The notes under the pieces: model-generated | What the model saw: only the letters and a program-made list of their open reading frames with translations | What the model was told of the DNA's origin: nothing | Databases searched by the model: none | Source of the DNA: Emydura subglobosa | Lineage: Eukaryota > Chordata > Testudines > Chelidae | Reading direction: 5' to 3' | Length of the DNA stretch: 64,000 bases | NCBI GenBank assembly: GCA_007922225.1 | Contig: ML680086.1 | Location: forward strand, 10,268,540-10,332,539 | Made by a program: the position numbers and the translations under genes | Part shown: positions 33,410 through 43,547 of the stretch, in pieces | How the letters are laid out: every line of letters starts with the position of its first letter | How positions within the stretch are numbered: position 1 is the first letter of the stretch

Positions 33410-33522
33410 AGGCCTTGTCTATACAAAGAATCAACCAACTTTAACAAGGGTGGTTAAACGAAGTTCTGGCCTAACCGTGTTTATATGCTGGCTTGGTCCA
33501 GGTTATGTGGATGGGGCAAAAG
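33410..33522. mobile_element. MITE fragment
   Basis: It begins AGGCCTTGTCTATACAAAG, a clear GnCTTGTCTACAC-type end, then TGGTTAAACGAAGTTCTGG. The opposite end is not found, so this is half an element or one with a degraded arm. Confidence 0.45.
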
Positions 33523-33650
33523 CAAATTAAAATCAGTGCTATTGTTTAGGCCTCTGACTTGACTAAATTACCCTCTTCTAAAAAAGGCTGATTATAATAG
33601 GGGTTGCATCTGTCCCCACAAACTGGACCAAACTGTTTTGCAACAGCAAG

Positions 33651-33785
33651 ACAGATTTTCAAAAGTGCTCATTGTCCAGATTTTCAAATGAACTCGGCAT
33701 GCACGTCTCTTTGGAAAATCTGCCTAATTATTAAGGTGCCTAAATTAATGCTCAGCTCATCTGAAAACTTGACCTGTAGTGGGGC
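33651..33785. mobile_element. TTAGGTGCCTAA-type palindromic element
   Basis: CAGATTTTCAAAAGTGCTC and CAGATTTTCAAATGAACTC at the left, then TTGGAAAATCTGCC and AAGGTGCCTAAATTAATGC, and CATCTGAAAACTTGACC at the right. The arms are inverted relatives. The family is also at 17566 and 41528. Confidence 0.5.
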
Positions 33786-34402
33786 TGCTAATTAAGTTTC
33801 AGAACTATTGTTAAATGTGGTTGTGTATGAAGCATAGGCAGAGTTTCATTCCCTCTGGCTTTCTCTAGTTTTCAGTGCATTAGCAGTATGGGAGCACTAC
33901 CGTAGCTGGGACTTGGGCATTTTCACCACTGTACTGTCTAGACCTGCTCTAAATCAGATGCCGTGCTGGTAAAAACACCATTGGCCAATCTACACGTCCA
34001 CCTCTGGAGTCTGTAGGGCCCTACTCCATGATTATGCTAATCGTGAGAACCACCCCATCACCTGGGAATCATGAGACTGACTTGAAGGGGGAAGGGGAGC
34101 AATGAGATTAAAAGAATAATAAACTTTTGTTTCTTGGGTATGAGTCTGATTTCCAAACACTTCCCAGCCAGCATCCTGCCTGCCCCCTCCATCTGTGTGT
34201 GTGAAACAAACAACCCTACTGATGTGAATTCTGTTGTTCCCCATGGCAGCATCTCTTCCCCTCTTACCCATTGCTTGCCTTCCTCAAGCTCTCTCCATTA
34301 GCATCCACCAGTTCCCCTTCCCTGGGGGGTAAAGGGAAGCCCTCATACTTCCCCGGGCAAGCTTCAGCAGCCCTAGCTAGCCCCACTGCCTCCTGATAGG
34401 AT
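33786..34402. other. No gene recognised
   Basis: Unique-looking sequence. Two overlapping minus frames at 34032-34271 are unlike any protein family I know. Confidence 0.4.
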
Positions 34403-34405
34403 CTA

Positions 34406-34789
34406 GGAGTGTGTCTACATTGAACCCTAAACCTCGGCTCTGACTCAAGTTTGAGCCCAATCCCACCTTCCATCCACACACAGCAGTCTGATGGGGGGCA
34501 GCGAGCACTCAGGTTCTAGGACCTGCTAGGGAAGTGGGTCAGAACGCGAGTTCCACTGTGATGTAGGTTCAAGTCCTGTCATTTTGTAGTGTGGACACAG
34601 CTCAAGCCACAGTGCCGAGTCAGAAGATCTGCATAATGCAGCATGGATGTGTTAGTACAGTGGTGAGAGCCACAGCCAGCGATTGTGAGTTTACAATGCA
34701 GTGCGGATGCTCGAGCATGGCCTTAGAGACACCAAGTCCATAAGCTCAGGTACCCCAGACCTGGGCTTCATGTGCAGTGTAGACATACC
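34406..34789. mobile_element. MITE of 384 bp flanked by CTA
   Basis: The left end GGAGTGTGTCTACATTGAAC pairs with the right end GCAGTGTAGACATACC. CTA sits at 34403-34405 and at 34790-34792. The interior contains CGGCTCTGACTCAAG, TTTTGTAGTGTGGACACAGC and a second GTAGTGTGGACA motif, so it may be a fusion of two related units. It is non-coding. Confidence 0.65.
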
Positions 34790-34792
34790 CTA

Positions 34793-35629
34793 ACAGACCA
34801 CACTCCCCACCTGGCAACCCCCAGCAGTTGCCCTTGCCCCATCTGCAGGGAAGGGAATTACACCACTCTGCCCTGGGCTCTAACCTGTGGTGGGGGTGGG
34901 GCACTGCTGCCCAGTCGGAAGGGATAGAAAGGACAGCTCCAGTGCGCTGTGCCTACATCAGGACGCTGGCCCCCGCGGAGTGCATGGAGGCATTCTTGAC
35001 TGCAGGTAGCTGCTATGGCCGCTGCCTGCAGCACAGCGGCTTCTAGTGTCCAAAGTGAGGAAACGGCAGGTAATTCAAGCATGGCCACAGGCGTGTTTGG
35101 CTTGAAATTGTGAGTAACCACTAGAACTAGCCCCACGCGGCAAACCTGGGGATGAGAGCATGCGTCCTGCCAGCTGCGATGCTGTTCCAACAATAGAGAG
35201 AGATTTCCTAACAAACTTGCTTAAAGGAGCTCAAACCCAGCTAAGGCCCATGTTTAACCTGCGTCCACACTTGGTGCCAGTTAAAGCACAGGGTGACCAG
35301 GGCAAACCCTTGTTAAAACTGGGATTCAAAACTCTATTGTGGCCTAGTTCTGTACCTAGGCTAGAACAAATTCTAATTGGTCAAATAGGTCCATCGTTTC
35401 ATATTAGGGTATGGAACAAAATGGAGAGACTGATCAGCTTTCTCTGAACCCTCAGTAAAGTCTTCTCAGGGCCAAAGCTGGGCCTCGGCTGGATCAAGGG
35501 CTGACCACATTCATCTGCTAGGATGGGTAGGATTCAATCTCTCTCGGTTTATGTACTACACCCATCAATATGGTGCAAGCGCGCCTGTGCTGCCCAGCCG
35601 AGCTGTGATAGAAATTGGTTTAGCAAGCA
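34793..35629. other. Mostly unique; half-MITE near 35222-35340
   Basis: AGCTCAAACCCAGCTAAGGC, CTGCGTCCACACTTGGTGCC and CCCTTGTTAAAACTGGGATTC between 35229 and 35332 look like part of a MITE end. The minus frame at 34858-35214 has no domain. Confidence 0.4.
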
Positions 35630-36120
35630 CAATGGTGAATGGGAGCACCGTTATCAATTATCTTTGAGAACTCCTGGAGAAGAGGTGCGGTCCCAGAGGA
35701 CTGGAGAAGGGCAAACATAGGACCTATCTTTAGAAAGGGGAACAAAGAGAACCTGAGGAATTGTAGACCATTCAGCATAACTTTGATATCTGGAAAGATA
35801 CTGGAATAAATTATTAAACAATACATTTCTAAACATCAGACGATATTAGGGTTATAAGGAATAGCCAGCGTGGATCTGTCAAGAACAATTTATGCCAAAC
35901 CAACCTGATTTCCTCCTTTGACAGGGTTACTGGTCTAGTGGATGGGGAAGCAGTAGATATGATGGATCTTGATTTTTAGTAAGGCTTTTGACACAGTCTG
36001 ATATGACATTCTCATGAGCAAACTAAGGAAATGAGGTCTAGATGAAATGACTATAAGGTGGGTGCACAGTTAGTTGAAAGATTGTACTCCGTTCCCATCC
36101 AGCCCGACACTTCTATGATT
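35630..36120 (+). mobile_element. CR1 LINE, plus strand, with an internal deletion
   Basis: From about 35640 the text matches the CR1 RT region: ACTGGAGAAGGGCAAAC, CTTTAGAAAGGGGAACAAAG (FKKGNK-like), AATTGTAGACCATTCAGC (NYRPxS-like), and TTTTTAGTAAGGCTTTTGAC (the FSKAFD motif containing the first catalytic Asp). After about 36087 it jumps straight to a 3' terminus, CCCATCCAGCCCGACACTTC and TATGATTCAATG. The second half of RT, including the ADD box, is missing. Frameshifts and stops make it non-functional. Confidence 0.75.
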
Positions 36121-36334
36121 CAATGATTTCAAAACTGTCTTTAAAGGCAACTGTAGACAGGGTCTTAGCATGACCTCTTCCAGCAGAAGAGGCACTACAG
36201 GGACTTTGCTTTGAACTTCCCATTTCCAACCCTTATGGTGTATTCATGAGCAATCATAGTTCACGACTAATGTATTGTCTTCCAGGTGACCCCTAGCCTG
36301 TGATTTAAGGGGGGCAATGATGGCTAGGGAAGTA
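36121..36334. other. No feature recognised
   Basis: Short unique interval between the CR1 fragment and the next palindromic element. Confidence 0.4.
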
Positions 36335-36515
36335 GGGAGTAAAGTAGAATTCCAGTTAACTGAATTCCCTTGATCCAAAAACTCTTATCTGAATCCACAG
36401 TGTGTCCCCCATCCAGCCCTGTGTTCGTTAATCCCTTCCCTTTATCTGAATGCCCAGTTATCCAAAAGTTTCAGATGTCACCTAGGCCATTTGGATAAAT
36501 GGGAGTGTACTGTGT
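36335..36515. mobile_element. Short palindromic transposon, possibly Tc1/mariner-type
   Basis: The left part AGTAGAATTCCAGTTAACTG and the right part, read as reverse complement, CAGTACACTCCCATTTATCC are related. The interior repeats TTATCTGAATCC, TTATCTGAATGCC and TTATCCAAAAG. Ends beginning CAGT and this TTATCCGA-like vocabulary recall Tigger/pogo-like MITEs. The TA duplication could not be confirmed. Confidence 0.4.
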
Positions 36516-36762
36516 CTGGCTGAGTATTCTAGAGGCAGGATTTTTAGCTATTTGCATTTCCTCAGGCTCTATGTCTCAGAAGCAGTACGATGCATTTTCA
36601 AAAGCAAACTGAGGGAGCTCTGAGAGAAGAGACAGCCGGGATGCCAAGAAACCCGAATGTTAATCATTGGGACACTGTGGAGATGCCAAATCCAGTGAGT
36701 GGGCTCTTTGTAGCATCCTCCTTCACCTTGGGACTTCTGTAGACTAACAAGAAAAACACTGG

Positions 36763-36783
36763 AAGAGAGAGAGAGAGAGAGAG

Positions 36784-36819
<36 letters not shown>
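36763..36819. repeat. Compound microsatellite (GA)n(GT)n(GA)n
   Basis: GA repeats run from 36763 to about 36788, GT repeats from 36789 to 36800, and GA repeats again to 36819. It explains the serine/leucine-rich frames read from the opposite strand. Confidence 0.95.
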
Positions 36820-37689
36820 CTGCTCGCCATCTATCAACAAACAAAACAAAGAACCGCACTGCACTCATTAGCTAAAGATTTAAACAGCCACGTGGTCTGC
36901 AGGGGAAGGATGCTGTGTGTAGGTGGCAGAAGGATTTAAGTATGTGAATTCGACACCCTGGCCTTTGTTCTGGAGTTCTGCTGCTGCTTTTCACCCCCAA
37001 AGGCTTCTGAAACTGACACATCTCTGATCTGCTGCTACAGTTGATAGTCCACCTCCCGCCCCCTGAGAGTGTGGGGCCGTTGGATACAAACCACTGCCTG
37101 TAGGAATGAGGGTTGGTGAACTGATGAGAAATCTGCCTTTAAATGGGAGGAATTTGTGAGCATGGTTTGCTGAGCTGTTGTGCTATTGATTTAGACATTT
37201 CCTTGGGGTTTACAATCTCACTCTTCTTCCTTTGTTTGGTTTTGGGGCTCTGCTGGAAGATATTGACAGAATCTATTTAATTATTTCTGAGTGAAAAAGA
37301 GAGTCTAAGAGGAGAAAGGAAGGGAGGGGCTAGCCCTTACAGGGAGATTCTGGTTGAGGCAAATCTTAGCTCTTTAGAGTTAAGGTTTATACAATGAACC
37401 CCAGTGACAACCAACCTAAATCACCTGTGAGACAGGCTTACACAGTTCTACCGAAGCTTTTCTTTCGCTCTCCTCAGACGCAGTTATCGGCCACGGCGAT
37501 CAATAGGGGATGGAGACCTTACCATAATATTGCCTTATGGTTGGACTAAGAGAAAGCAAGAGAACAACACAGTTGTTTTCCCTAGCTCAGGCTGTTCTTT
37601 TTTTCGTTAGAAAATAGTGTCATGCTGGCTGGATAAGGGGGGGCCCTTGAAGCGTATTCAGGAGCTCTGATTACTTCCTTCTACACCAG
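36820..37689. other. No gene recognised
   Basis: Unique-looking sequence with GTCATGCTGGCTGGATAAGG near 37619, repeated in part at 37708 (GTCATGCTAGCTGGATTGG). This may mark the left edge of the following repeat. Confidence 0.4.
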
Positions 37690-38480
37690 TCTCATGTTGG
37701 GGGTGTCATGCTAGCTGGATTGGGGGTGGGGGAGCATTTATGATATTGTTTGACATCAGTATGTCAAAATCATAATAATTCATGTAAGATATGCCATGTC
37801 AGGTACTGTTAGAAAGGCTATAATGTGCTAAGTAAGATGATAATGTTTATGTTCATGTGTTATATGTGTAATGGATGTTATGGATATGTTTGAGATATCT
37901 GTATTTCAAATTGTGCTGTTTGGGACACACCCCAGACAGGATGGTTGCAGAACAATAGCCTGCTTAATGGCCCATTAAGAAATTCACAGGTGCAAGGGAC
38001 CCAGGGGGAGAAGCCAGGGATATACCTGATGAGTCACTGGGACTTGCTCATGTGACTCTGGACTCCATTTTGATTCCTGTGAAATTCCACAAGCAACATG
38101 GCAAGGGCCAGAGGATATATAAGGCAGAAGCCTCCGAATCCATTTTGTCTTCAATCCTGTTCACCTTTCAGCAATCTATCTACCTCTGGACCAAGTCATC
38201 TGCAACTGAAGTTGTGAAACAAAGGACTGAGACCCATCCAGGTACTGGATGTATACCAGAGGGACTATACAAGCCTGCAAATTCTACAGTTCTTCTAGAA
38301 ACCTGATTTATATGGATTTTCAAAGCATCTGGGATGAATCTCTTGGGATGTCCCTATATGAAGAACTTGTGAATGTCAAGGAAAAAAGACAACCAGGAGT
38401 TACTTGCTCCATACAGATGCTGCGTCAGAGTCATTTGTCTGTCTTTGATCTCTCTCTCTACCCTGAAAAAGGAACTCAGG
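37690..38480 (+). repeat. Possible LTR-like repeat with TATA box
   Basis: The stretch has an AT-rich first half (TCAGGTACTGTTAGAAAGGC, TAATGTTTATGTTCATGTG, GATATGTTTGAGATATCTG), then GTGCTGTTTGGGACACACCCC, and a TATA-like GGATATATAAGGCAGAAG at 38112-38129. This organisation (U3-like enhancer part, TATA, then a transcribed leader) and several words recall turtle LTR elements. No paired second LTR, primer-binding site or gag/pol frame is visible within the window, so if it is an LTR it would be a solo one. I cannot name its family. Confidence 0.35.
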
Positions 38481-38639
38481 GGTAGGCAGGTCAGACCAAG
38501 TTTAAGATGGATTAGCCTGAAAGGATATGTTTAATTCCAATAGCTTGAAAATCTCTTCCAACGGGACAGCAATTTTGCAACTGTCTTCACTAGAAGAGAA
38601 AGTGGGTATCCCCATGACCACTCTTGAAGATGAGTTTGG

Positions 38640-38910
38640 TGTGTTATTGCCAACTCTCACTGCAAGCCTCATAATATCAGGTGCTTTTCTTAAAGCCCCA
38701 GCTCCTGGAATTATATGAGGACATGAGAATCTTAGTTTTCATTTTTTTCAAAAAATAAGTTTCTAGCTTTCATGGCTGCTGAGAAAAGCTGGCAAATGTG
38801 ACCCTTATGATTCAAAAAACCAGAAAGCAGCTAAAAAGAACCACAAATGTTGTTGTTTTAAAAATCTTATGATTTTTAAGCAAATGTCATTATTGGGGGA
38901 GAAGGAGGTT
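38640..38910 (+). repeat. Amniote interspersed repeat, class unknown
   Basis: GCCAACTCTCACTGCAAGCC, TTAAAGCCCCAGCTCCTGG, AAGTTTCTAGCTTTCATGGC, CAAAAAACCAGAAAGCAGC and AATCTTATGATTTTTAAGC occur in this order. I remember this set of phrases as a repeat present in turtle and bird DNA. I do not know its class. Confidence 0.5.
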
Positions 38911-40572
38911 TAAATTATTGGCATGGGCCCTGCTGATATCTCTGTGCCACTTCTACCAAAAACCAAACAACAACAAAAAACAGAGACCATGTGAAAGAAT
39001 CTCACATCCTCCCAATTCCCTAACGAACATGGGGTCTGACTCTTGGGTCGTCGTTGACCCCTCTTCTAAGTGTGTAAAATGCCATCTCTCTCATCGGGGA
39101 CCGTTTTACACATGCTTTGCAGTGGGGTAAATGAGGAGTGAGCATGCAAAGCAATGGTGAATCAGGCCTCTGGTCTCTCCACATTATTAATTTTGAATCT
39201 GTGACCTGTCTCCTCTCAGCATCTCAGGAGTAGTGGGACTTGGTCAGGCAGAAAAGAAGCACTCAGGGCATGAGCAGAAGATGATTTCCTTTCTAGGAGA
39301 AGGGTTAGTTCCCAGCCCTGCCGGTGTGAGGTTGCTTAGGAAAAAGTTGTCTGGGTTACAGAAAATAATACTCTCTTCAGTATTAAAATGTGGACAAAAT
39401 CCTGACTTCTTCACTCAGGCCTTATGTTGGCAACACTCCCACTGCAAGCAGTGCCATGGGCTGCGGCATTTGAATCAATAGAAACACTTCCCTGATTAAA
39501 AAAAATTTCCTACAGTCCTTAGGCAAAACTTGCAGTGGGAGCCATGCCTGGGTAGCGCCGAAGGGTTTATCCCATAGTCCTTTTCCTTTAAGGCTCTCAA
39601 AAGAGTTTAAAATGCTATTCGACTAAGCCTGATAAGACACTTGTGAAGCAGATAAACCTTATTCCTGAGTGTGACAGGGAGACCAGAGACACCACCTTCC
39701 CCAGAGCAGAGACTGGACTTTTGCCCTTTGTTCCTTCCCTATTTACTATTGAGTGTGAGATAGGATGGGTTGGATGGAGGGTGCATATCCCACCCCCGTG
39801 CCTCCCTTCCCTTTTTGTCTCTTCCTGTTTTTCCTATTCCCTTTCTGATTCACTTGACTTCAAAATCTTCTCTACTTCTGGCTGCTCTCTAGCCCAAGGT
39901 GCTGGTGATGTGAATACAAAATAGCTGCCAATGGGTTTATGAGAGGAGCCCCTCCCATTATGGCTACGGTGGTCATGGAATTGCTCTGTAGTAATCTGTG
40001 AATACTGATTTGTAGTAATGTAATGAATAGAGTGTGACCTGATCAGCGAGGTAAAGTCACAGTATAACTATGAAAGGTTGATAGAGTTTCCTGTATGGTT
40101 GTATTGATCCAGCTGAATAGGGGAAAAGAAAACAGGAAAGCCACATGATACATCTTGGTAAACAACCCAACCACATACTTGGAAGACAATGGGGCAAGCT
40201 GTTAGCTTCACAGATGCTGTCTCCTATCTCCAACAAGTTGCAAGTCGTGTAAGATGGGAACTAAAGATGAAAAGACAATAAATAGTTAAGTGTTTCTCGG
40301 GGAAAAAATGAGAGGGGTGGTGGTCAATGAGATTTCACAGGGAGGCGCACTGGCTGTGGGCAAGTCTGGATGAGTTGAGTCTTCCCAGAACCAGGGAATG
40401 GTAAAGCCTTAGGGAAAAGCAGGAATGCATGTTGGCTGGTTTGTATTTTTTTCTGAAATGTTTTGGCTCTAATAAATAATATGTTGCTTGGAGGCTGTTT
40501 GGTCACTAATAACCACTGTCATTGCTCTGGGGGGAACATGCACTGTAAGGTCTGAGCCTAAGTCACTCCCAA
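38911..40572. other. No gene recognised
   Basis: Unique-looking sequence. The plus frames at 39233-39481 and 39643-39924 show no domain. No repeat family is recognised. Confidence 0.4.
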
Positions 40573-40575
40573 TGA

Positions 40576-40861
40576 GGCCTGGTCTACACCTAAAAATTAG
40601 ATTGACCTAGATTCATTGCTCAGGGCTGTGAAGAATTTCACACACTGTGCGATGTAGTTAGATTAGCCTAACCCCCACTGTAGATGCACCCAACTCAAAA
40701 GGAGAATGCTTCCATCAACCTAGTGAACCATCTCCTGGAGAGGTAGATTACCTAAATCAATGGGAAAATCCTTTTTGTCAACGTAGGAAGCATCTACACT
40801 TCAGCACTATAGCAGCACAGTTGCAGTGCTGTAGCTATGCCCCTGTAGTATAGACACACTC
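40576..40861. mobile_element. Harbinger-like MITE, complete
   Basis: It runs from GGCCTGGTCTACACCTAAAAATT to AGTATAGACACACTC. TGA lies on the left (40573-40575) and TTA on the right (40862-40864), a 2-of-3 match. Internal stems are TAGATTGACCTAG with GATTAGCCTAACCCC, GTGAAGAATTTCACAC, and CATCTCCTGGAGAGGTAG. It is colinear with 22834-23110. Confidence 0.7.
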
Positions 40862-41062
40862 TTAGTATCAAGGCTGCCACTCACGGCCCCATCTGAGAGA
40901 GGGAGAATTGGGTGTTTCCCCCTAGAGTCAGATGACATCCCAGAGCCTGAGATATGAAGGGGGGTGAGCATGTACTTGAAAAGACCAGGAAGAGTTAGAG
41001 GTGCAGTTAGGCCAGGAACAGTAACAAAGGTTATTTGGGGAAGTGGAGTTATATCCACATAT

Positions 41063-41243
41063 ATTAGAGCTGGTCAAAACCTTTTTGTTAAAACTTTGAA
41101 AATAGAAATTTTAATGAAAAAAAAATTGCATTTTCACTGGAAATGCCCAGGTTTTCATTGAAAACAATTTTCAATGGCAAAGACCATTTTTTCTTTTTGC
41201 TGAAATTTTTCATGGGAAAAACATGATTTCCAACCAGCTCTCA
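41063..41243. mobile_element. Short complete copy of the AGAGCTGGT-ended palindromic element
   Basis: It starts TTAGAGCTGGTCAAAACC and ends TTTCCAACCAGCTCTC. The body is palindromic: AAATTTTAATGAAAA, GTTTTCATTGAAAACAATTTTC and GAAATTTTTCATGGG. The 181-bp unit is the compact form of the larger 57145-57789 element and has no coding capacity. Confidence 0.7.
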
Positions 41244-41524
41244 TATGTAAAGAGACAGCTCTCAATGAGAGAGTAGGAATGTTGTGGTGTTAGCTGTGGA
41301 GGAGATGGGAGACCCAGGCTGCTTAACATAAATTGTGCCAAGTTGAGTGTATTCATATTTGCTGTTTTTATTTACTGCCCCTGGCATGCTGTAATTCTCT
41401 TTTGTACTAACAATTCATTCAGGCACTGGGTGTTGCACCCAACAGCTGGGATACGGGACCATTATTTGTAATGTTCTGCTCCCACTATAAAAGGCAGTGG
41501 TGTCACACTAAAGTAGAGAGAGAC
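41244..41524. other. No gene recognised
   Basis: Unique AT-rich sequence. The last part (GGCAGTGGTGTCACACTAAAG, TAGAGAGAGACTAA) is possibly SINE sequence in antisense, continuing after the element at 41528. Confidence 0.4.
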
Positions 41525-41527
41525 TAA

Positions 41528-41708
41528 TGGCACCATTTCAAAAGGCATTGAGGTGTCTAAAGATGGAGATAGGTACCTACATAGATTTTCAAAAGCACCA
41601 CGGTGCCTAACTCCTATTAATTTCAGAGGGACCTAGGCACTCTTGGAAAATCCCACTAGGTGCCTATCTGCATCCTTAGGTGCCTCAGGCCCTTTACAAA
41701 TTTGGTCC
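41528..41708. mobile_element. Palindromic element with TAA target duplication, in a SINE
   Basis: The left end TGGCACCATTTCAAAAGGC pairs with the right end CTTTACAAATTTGGTCC. TAA lies at 41525-41527 and 41709-41711. The inside has mirror blocks GGTGTCTAAAGATGG / GCATCCTTAGGTGCC and GTGCCTAACTCCTATT / AGGGACCTAGGCAC. The flanks read AGAGAGACTAA and TAAGTGACTTTCCCC, as in an antisense SINE. Confidence 0.65.
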
Positions 41709-41815
41709 TAAGTGACTTTCCCCAATATCCACAGTAAATTGGTGGCAGGGCCGGGAGCGGAACGTAGGAGATCTTTTCGAAGCACTGGAGGATACTGCCA
41801 CTTTGAAATAGTGAA
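41709..41815 (-). mobile_element. SINE body remainder, antisense
   Basis: TAAGTGACTTTCCCCAATATC, GTAAATTGGTGGCAGGGCC and GGAGCGGAACGTAGGAGATC match the reverse complement of the SINE head side. Confidence 0.55.
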
Positions 41816-42416
41816 AGGTTATTGATTCAAAACCAACAAAGTTCAAAGTTGCCCTGTGGCAAAAATTATACAAGCTTTGCTTCCTCCCCAGCTCTGAAAT
41901 GCTGCCTGATGCAGGTGATCCCCTATTTAGAGTTTAACTCACTGCATCCAGTTCAGATCCAGTCTGGTTCTCTGAGCCATTCTCCCATCACACACAGGCA
42001 GCAGCATCTCATCCTTGGAAAAGCTGAGAATCCAAGAACACTTGTGTCAGTGGCATTGTAGTGCAGCAGCTGTCTTCTGTTCCCCAAACCAGCACATGGC
42101 CTTTCGTACCTATCTGTTGTCTTACATTGTGATACTTTGTGGAGTCTTCTTTAGACATGTGGTTTGAACAGCATTTGGTATGAGGCTGTTGAAATCAGGT
42201 AGAAGTACTAGTACAGCTCAGGTTTTAAGGGCAAGACACCCATTTTCAGATAATAGAGCTATTTGGTCTGCCATTGTTTGTGAATCAAAATAATACATGA
42301 CACTATTGCTGCAAAACAATGGATTTTCAATGCTCCTTGCAGGTGCTTGCAGAAAGGGGTATCCGGGCAGTATTTTAGCGGGAAATCAGTTTTGATTTTG
42401 GTTTTCTGACAGACAG
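41816..42416. other. No gene recognised
   Basis: Unique-looking sequence up to the 5' break of the CR1 copy. Confidence 0.4.
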
Positions 42417-42418
42417 GG

Positions 42419-43468
42419 ATGCATGATACAGTCTCCCACAGTATTGTTATCAGCAAGTTGAAGAAGTATGGGTTGGATGAATGGACTATACAATGGATAG
42501 AGAGCTGGCTAGATCATTGGGCTCAATGGGTAGTGATCAATGACTCCATGTCTAGCTGGCAGCTGGTCACAAGCGGAGTCCCCCAGTGGTTGGTCCTGGG
42601 GCCACTTTTGTTCAACATCTTCATTAATGATCTGGAGGATGGGGTAGATTGCACCCTCAGTAAGTTTGCAGATGACATTAAGCTAGAGGGAGTGGTAGAT
42701 ACCCTGGAAGGTAGGGTTAGGATACAGAGTGACCTAGACAAATTGGAGAATTGGGCCAAAAAAACCCTGATGGGGTTCAACAAGGACAAGTGCAGTGTCC
42801 TGCACTTAGGACGGAAAAATCGCATGCACAGCTATAGACTGGGGTCCGACAGGCTAGGCAGCAGTTCTGCAGAAAAGGACCTGGGGGTTACAGTGGATAA
42901 GAAACTGGATATGAGTCAGCAGTGTGCATTGGTTGCCAAGAAGACTAATAGCATATTGGGCTGCATTAGTAGGAGCATTGCCAGCAGATCAAGGGAAGTG
43001 ACCATTCCCCTCTATTCAGCATTGGTGAGGCCGCATTTGGATTATTATGTCCAGTTTTGGGCCCCCCACTACAAAAAGGATGTATACAAGTTGGAGAGAG
43101 TCCAGCGGAGGGCAACAAAAATGGTTAGGGGGCTGGAGCACAAGACTTATGAGGAGAGGTTAAACAAGCCTAGTTCCCTCAGTCTGCAGAAGAGAAGAAT
43201 GAGGGGGGATTTGATAGCAGCCTTTAACTACCTGAAAGGGGGTTCCAGGGAGGATGGAACTAGGCTGTTCTCAATGATAGTAGGTGACAGAACAAGGAGA
43301 AATGGTCTCAAGTTGCAGTGGGGGAGGTCTAGTTTGGATATTAGGAAAAAGTTTTTCACTAGGAGGGTGGTGAAGCACTGTAACGGGTTACCTAGAGAGG
43401 TGGTGGAATCTCCATCTTTAGAGGTTTTTAAGCTGCGGCTTGACAAAGCCCTGGCTGGGATGATTTAG
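42419..43468 (+). pseudogene. CR1 ORF2 C-terminal part, uninterrupted 349-codon frame
   Basis: This is the coding portion of the CR1 fragment, listed separately as it is the only long protein-like frame in the window. The ATG at 42419 is probably not a true start; it precedes the truncated RT by chance, and the frame joins CR1 codons at about 42423 (DTVSHS-like). The natural stop follows RLDKALAGMI at 43466-43468. A full CR1 ORF2 is roughly 900-1000 residues, so about a third is present. The lack of stops over 1 kb suggests a younger insertion than the other CR1 copies here. Confidence 0.8.
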
Positions 43469-43547
43469 CTGAGGTTAGCCCTGCTTTGAGCAAGGGCTTG
43501 GACTAGATGACCTCCTGAGGTCTCTTCCAACTCTAATATTCTATGAG
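42423..43547 (+). mobile_element. CR1 LINE fragment with intact C-terminal reverse transcriptase frame
   Basis: CR1 is a non-LTR retrotransposon. Its ORF2 encodes an endonuclease and a reverse transcriptase that copies the RNA at a nicked target. This copy is 5' truncated and begins within RT. A single frame (42419-43468, 349 codons) reads VSHSI at the start, SGVPQ...LGPLLFNIFINDL (RT thumb/palm region), the catalytic box FADDIKL at about codon 85, GFNKDKCSVLHLGRK, then the C-terminal region LVRPHLDYYVQFWAP, ERVQRRATKM, YEERL, RRMRGDLIAAFNYLKGG and LPREVVESPSLEVFK. Both box Asp residues are present. The usual PQGSVLGP is altered to PQWLVLGP. The 3' UTR is short (CTAGATGACCTCCTGAGG, TCTTCCAACTCTAATATTC) and ends in TTCTATGAG, the usual CR1 terminus. 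No promoter, ORF1 or endonuclease remains, so it cannot move by itself. Confidence 0.9.

Noticed and set aside
36569..36868. Ser/Leu-rich frames on the minus strand
   Set aside because: They are translations of the GA/GT microsatellite.
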